From: JADJLQ01 sp044227925
Lineage (GTDB): Bacteria; Bacteroidota; Bacteroidia; Chitinophagales; Saprospiraceae
Assembly (NCBI GenBank): GCA_044227925.1
Contig: JBGAVW010000018.1
Span: forward strand, 15,271-79,270
Direction of reading: 5' to 3'
Length of the DNA: 64,000 bases
Part shown: one piece after another, positions 62,635 through 64,000 of the stretch
Layout of the letters: the number at the start of each line of letters is the position of its first letter
Position numbering within the stretch: position 1 is the first letter of the stretch
The notes under the pieces: model-generated
What the model was told of the DNA's origin: nothing
The model's input: only the letters and a program-made list of their open reading frames with translations
Database searches by the model: none
Position numbers and translations under genes: made by a program

Positions 62635-62852
62635 GATTACGTACAAACAATTCTTTTTTTATTAATGGGTATTACCTCTTTATTTGCCTAACAGGATACT
62701 TCAGGAGGCAAACAGAGAATAGAGTGAATAAAAATTAGAAGCAATGTTAATTTACTGCCAATTTGATTTTCATTTCTATTGAATAGGTATCTGAGAAGAG
62801 ATATATTTAATTTACAAGTAAACGGTTTTGAGAAATGGCCAGGCCAGTATGC

Positions 62853-62891
62853 TGTTAATAGTTGACCCCAAAAATGTATGAAAATTGAGCC
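62853..62891 (+). mobile_element. Possible solitary IS21-type terminal sequence
   Basis: TGTTAATAGTTGACCCC is followed 23 bp later by TTGAGCC, so two TTGACCC-like units stand in tandem after a TG dinucleotide. IS21-family ends typically begin TG and carry several GACCC-containing repeats. No transposase gene and no second end are visible, so this would be a remnant at most. Confidence 0.25.
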
Positions 62892-62987
62892 GATTGGACA
62901 AGGTGTTTCTCGAAGATAAAGAAATCAGCCTTAAGCTATTTTAATGAATGCATTAATATAAATAATTTTGTCATTGATTCAAATACA

Positions 62988-63017
62988 GGAAAAGGCGACC
63001 CGAAGGCCACCTTCTCC
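62988..63017 (-). terminator. Terminator of the intradiol dioxygenase gene, UUCG loop
   Basis: Read on the minus strand, GGAGAAGGTGGCC and GGTCGCCTTTTCC pair over 12-13 positions with wobble pairs around the very stable tetraloop TTCG closed by C-G. A moderately T-rich stretch follows. It lies 40 bp past the stop at 63057. Confidence 0.7.
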
Positions 63018-63056
63018 TGACCTCAAATAAAAAGTTGATTCAAATTGGATTTAGTA

Positions 63057-63872
63057 TTATGCCTGTTGTATTCCTATTGTGCAAGTAGTAGCATAATTTT
63101 TATTTTCGTCTTTAATTATTGATAACAATAGCCCTGATTGATCTCCTTTTACCCCGGATAGTACTCCATCACTCTTAAAATCTATTGGGCAAATACCAAC
63201 TTTATTGTATGGCTCTTCTGTAGTAAAAAGATGATCACAGAATGCTTTATCAAAATAAAATTGTGAATTAATTTGCTCCTTGTCATTGACAAATACTTTA
63301 AAATGAATATGTGGCACCCGTGCCAAGTACCAGCAAGGTACAATTGTTTCAAAGGATACCCATCCGTTCACATCGGTTCTTTGTATTCCTCTCAAATATT
63401 TGCTTGAAGACACTGGTGAAACCGTGTATTCACCATCAGCTTTCTTGTGACCATGTTGCCCAAAGAGCATAAACATTTTCCATTCGTCTTTACTTATTTG
63501 TTTGGGATATCCACTATAATTACCCTCAGCATCAGCCTGCCAGATTTCTACAACAGCGTTATTCAAGGGTACACAATCTGGATAATTAGTTACTTGAATA
63601 TTTAGCTTCAATGGAGCACCCTTTCTGTCTTCTACAATATTTCTTCTTTCAGGTGATGGAAAGTAGAAAGGCCCCTCTACTTGCTGGGAGGTAAGTACGC
63701 ACGGTTTCGATGGCAATGGTGCTGAAGTAATTTTGATCGAAGAAGGATTTTCGGGAAAAGTAAACAAGAACTTTCTAATCAATTGCCTTCTGAAAATCCA
63801 AGATAAGAGAAGGGTGCTTCCTAGTACTCCTAAAAAAAATTTGAGGTATTTTCTACGGCTTTTGTTTTTCAT
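63057..63872 (-). CDS. Intradiol ring-cleavage dioxygenase family protein, exported
   Basis: The 271 residues resemble the protocatechuate 3,4-dioxygenase fold. EGPFYFPSPERRN, VEIWQADAEGNYSGYPKQ and WVSFETIVPCWYLARVPHIH are the family landmarks. The non-haem Fe(III) ligands would be a Tyr in NYSGY (119 or 122), Tyr182, His188 and His190, all present. The N-terminus has SRRKYLKFF followed by a hydrophobic segment (about 12-27), which fits a Tat signal or membrane anchor. The substrate is unknown and no aromatic-degradation genes are near. It lies 24 nt after the amidase gene. Confidence 0.85.
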   Translation of the reverse strand: MKNKSRRKYLKFFLGVLGSTLLLSWIFRRQLIRKFLFTFPENPSSIKITSAPLPSKPCVLTSQQVEGPFYFPSPERRNIVEDRKGAPLKLNIQVTNYPDCVPLNNAVVEIWQADAEGNYSGYPKQISKDEWKMFMLFGQHGHKKADGEYTVSPVSSSKYLRGIQRTDVNGWVSFETIVPCWYLARVPHIHFKVFVNDKEQINSQFYFDKAFCDHLFTTEEPYNKVGICPIDFKSDGVLSGVKGDQSGLLLSIIKDENKNYATTCTIGIQQA

Positions 63873-63896
63873 AATTTTTTTTTAAATTATAATTGA

Positions 63897-64000
63897 TTAT
63901 AATTCTTTTGGTTGGATAAATCCTGGTGTGATGCTTTCCAATAATTTAGCAAAATGGATCAACTGTGGTTCCGAAAAATATTTCCCTACGACCTGTACTC
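63897..64000 (-). CDS. Amidase signature family protein (C-terminal end only)
   Basis: The last 33 codons of a minus-strand gene lie at the window edge, with stop TAA at 63899-63897. The product reads VQVVGKYFSEPQLIHFAKLL and then a short end. 'VQ(V/I)xGxxFxExxxLxxAxxxE' is the usual C-terminus of amidase-signature enzymes such as GatA-like amidases. Nothing more can be said without the upstream part. It probably shares a transcript with the dioxygenase gene. Confidence 0.6.
   Translation of the reverse strand, partial: VQVVGKYFSEPQLIHFAKLLESITPGFIQPKEL

Larger units (their letters stand above)
62635..63056. other. Gene-poor stretch with possible IS21-type end
   Basis: These 422 bp hold no convincing gene. 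Visible items are an inverted repeat TTTGCCT (62683-62689) / AGGCAAA (62706-62712) with a 16-base loop, a possible IS21-like end at 62853-62891 and the terminator of the dioxygenase gene at 62988-63017. The rest is AT-rich and unremarkable. Confidence 0.6.

Noticed and set aside
62683..62712. Inverted repeat TTTGCCT/AGGCAAA as terminator of the S9 peptidase
   Set aside because: No T-run follows on either strand and the loop is 16 bases; too weak to call.
62890..62944. Short frame DKVFLEDKEISLKLF in the gene-poor stretch as a transposase remnant
   Set aside because: Too short to assign and no start codon or family motif is visible.
1..64000. CRISPR arrays, rRNA genes, riboswitches, prophage or toxin-antitoxin modules
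   Set aside because: No spaced repeats, rRNA segments, known aptamer cores, integrase, phage structural genes or paired small toxin genes were seen.

Overview
The window is a stretch of a low-to-moderate GC Bacteroidota chromosome, most likely from the Saprospirales/Chitinophagales side of the phylum (the class is an inference). The evidence is type IX secretion genes (porU, porV, a porP/sprF homologue and gldJ next to murF), a str-S10-spc-alpha ribosomal cluster with no tuf and no adk, TonB/carboxypeptidase-D-type outer-membrane proteins, almost no Shine-Dalgarno sequences, and promoters of the Bacteroidota form TTTG-N17-20-TAnnTTTG. Within the window the -7 element is often the longer string TCGTATATTTGCA. 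I see no rRNA, CRISPR array or intact mobile element.

Layout. 1-8.9 kb (minus strand): an FtsX-type permease (cut by the left edge) with its ABC ATPase, an outer-membrane beta-barrel protein with three phased repeats upstream, then CBS protein - Omp85-like protein - NAD kinase, and a PP2C/SpoIIE phosphatase next to a TM2-TPR-SHOCT protein. 9-17.5 kb: a polysaccharide deacetylase, gltX with a small conserved-looking ORF, an ECF sigma factor / membrane-anchored candidate anti-sigma / tyrosine-ladder beta-helix operon, an Atg22/UMF1-type transporter and a TPR histidine kinase without a neighbouring regulator. 17.5-25 kb: rplY, prs, a GT4 glycosyltransferase and an M16 protease (all minus), then a DUF983 protein, an SMP-30 family protein, a small lipoprotein and tRNA-Gln. 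26-44.6 kb: one compact 33-gene run from rpsL to rplQ, including fusA, secY, map, infA and rpoA, headed by the best promoter in the window and closed by a strong terminator. 44.8-48.5 kb: carA, eno, a DivIC/FtsB-like gene and sucD. 48.7-58.5 kb: the type IX secretion / gliding block (porV, porU, porP/sprF, gldJ), murF and a degenerate ureohydrolase. 58.7-64 kb: an OmpA/TSP3 protein, an S9 peptidase, a gene-poor stretch with a possible IS21-type end, an intradiol dioxygenase with a Tat-like leader, and the 3' end of an amidase.

How it works together. The ribosomal cluster, carA, eno, sucD, gltX, prs and nadK are core growth genes. The porU-porV-porP-gldJ block encodes outer-membrane parts of the type IX secretion apparatus. 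PorU is the sortase that removes C-terminal signals, PorV its shuttle, and GldJ an outer-membrane lipoprotein needed for secretion and gliding in relatives. The most unusual signals lie between genes: direct repeats with a 21-22 bp period ahead of an outer-membrane protein, a 10-bp inverted repeat bracketing the carA -7 element, promoters so close to start codons that the mRNAs should be leaderless, a terminator that ends exactly at the murF start codon, and a possible multi-stem RNA between sucD and porV. I found no clear new multi-gene system. The best candidates for new biology are these regulatory sites, the ECF/anti-sigma/beta-helix operon and the degenerate ureohydrolase beside the type IX genes.
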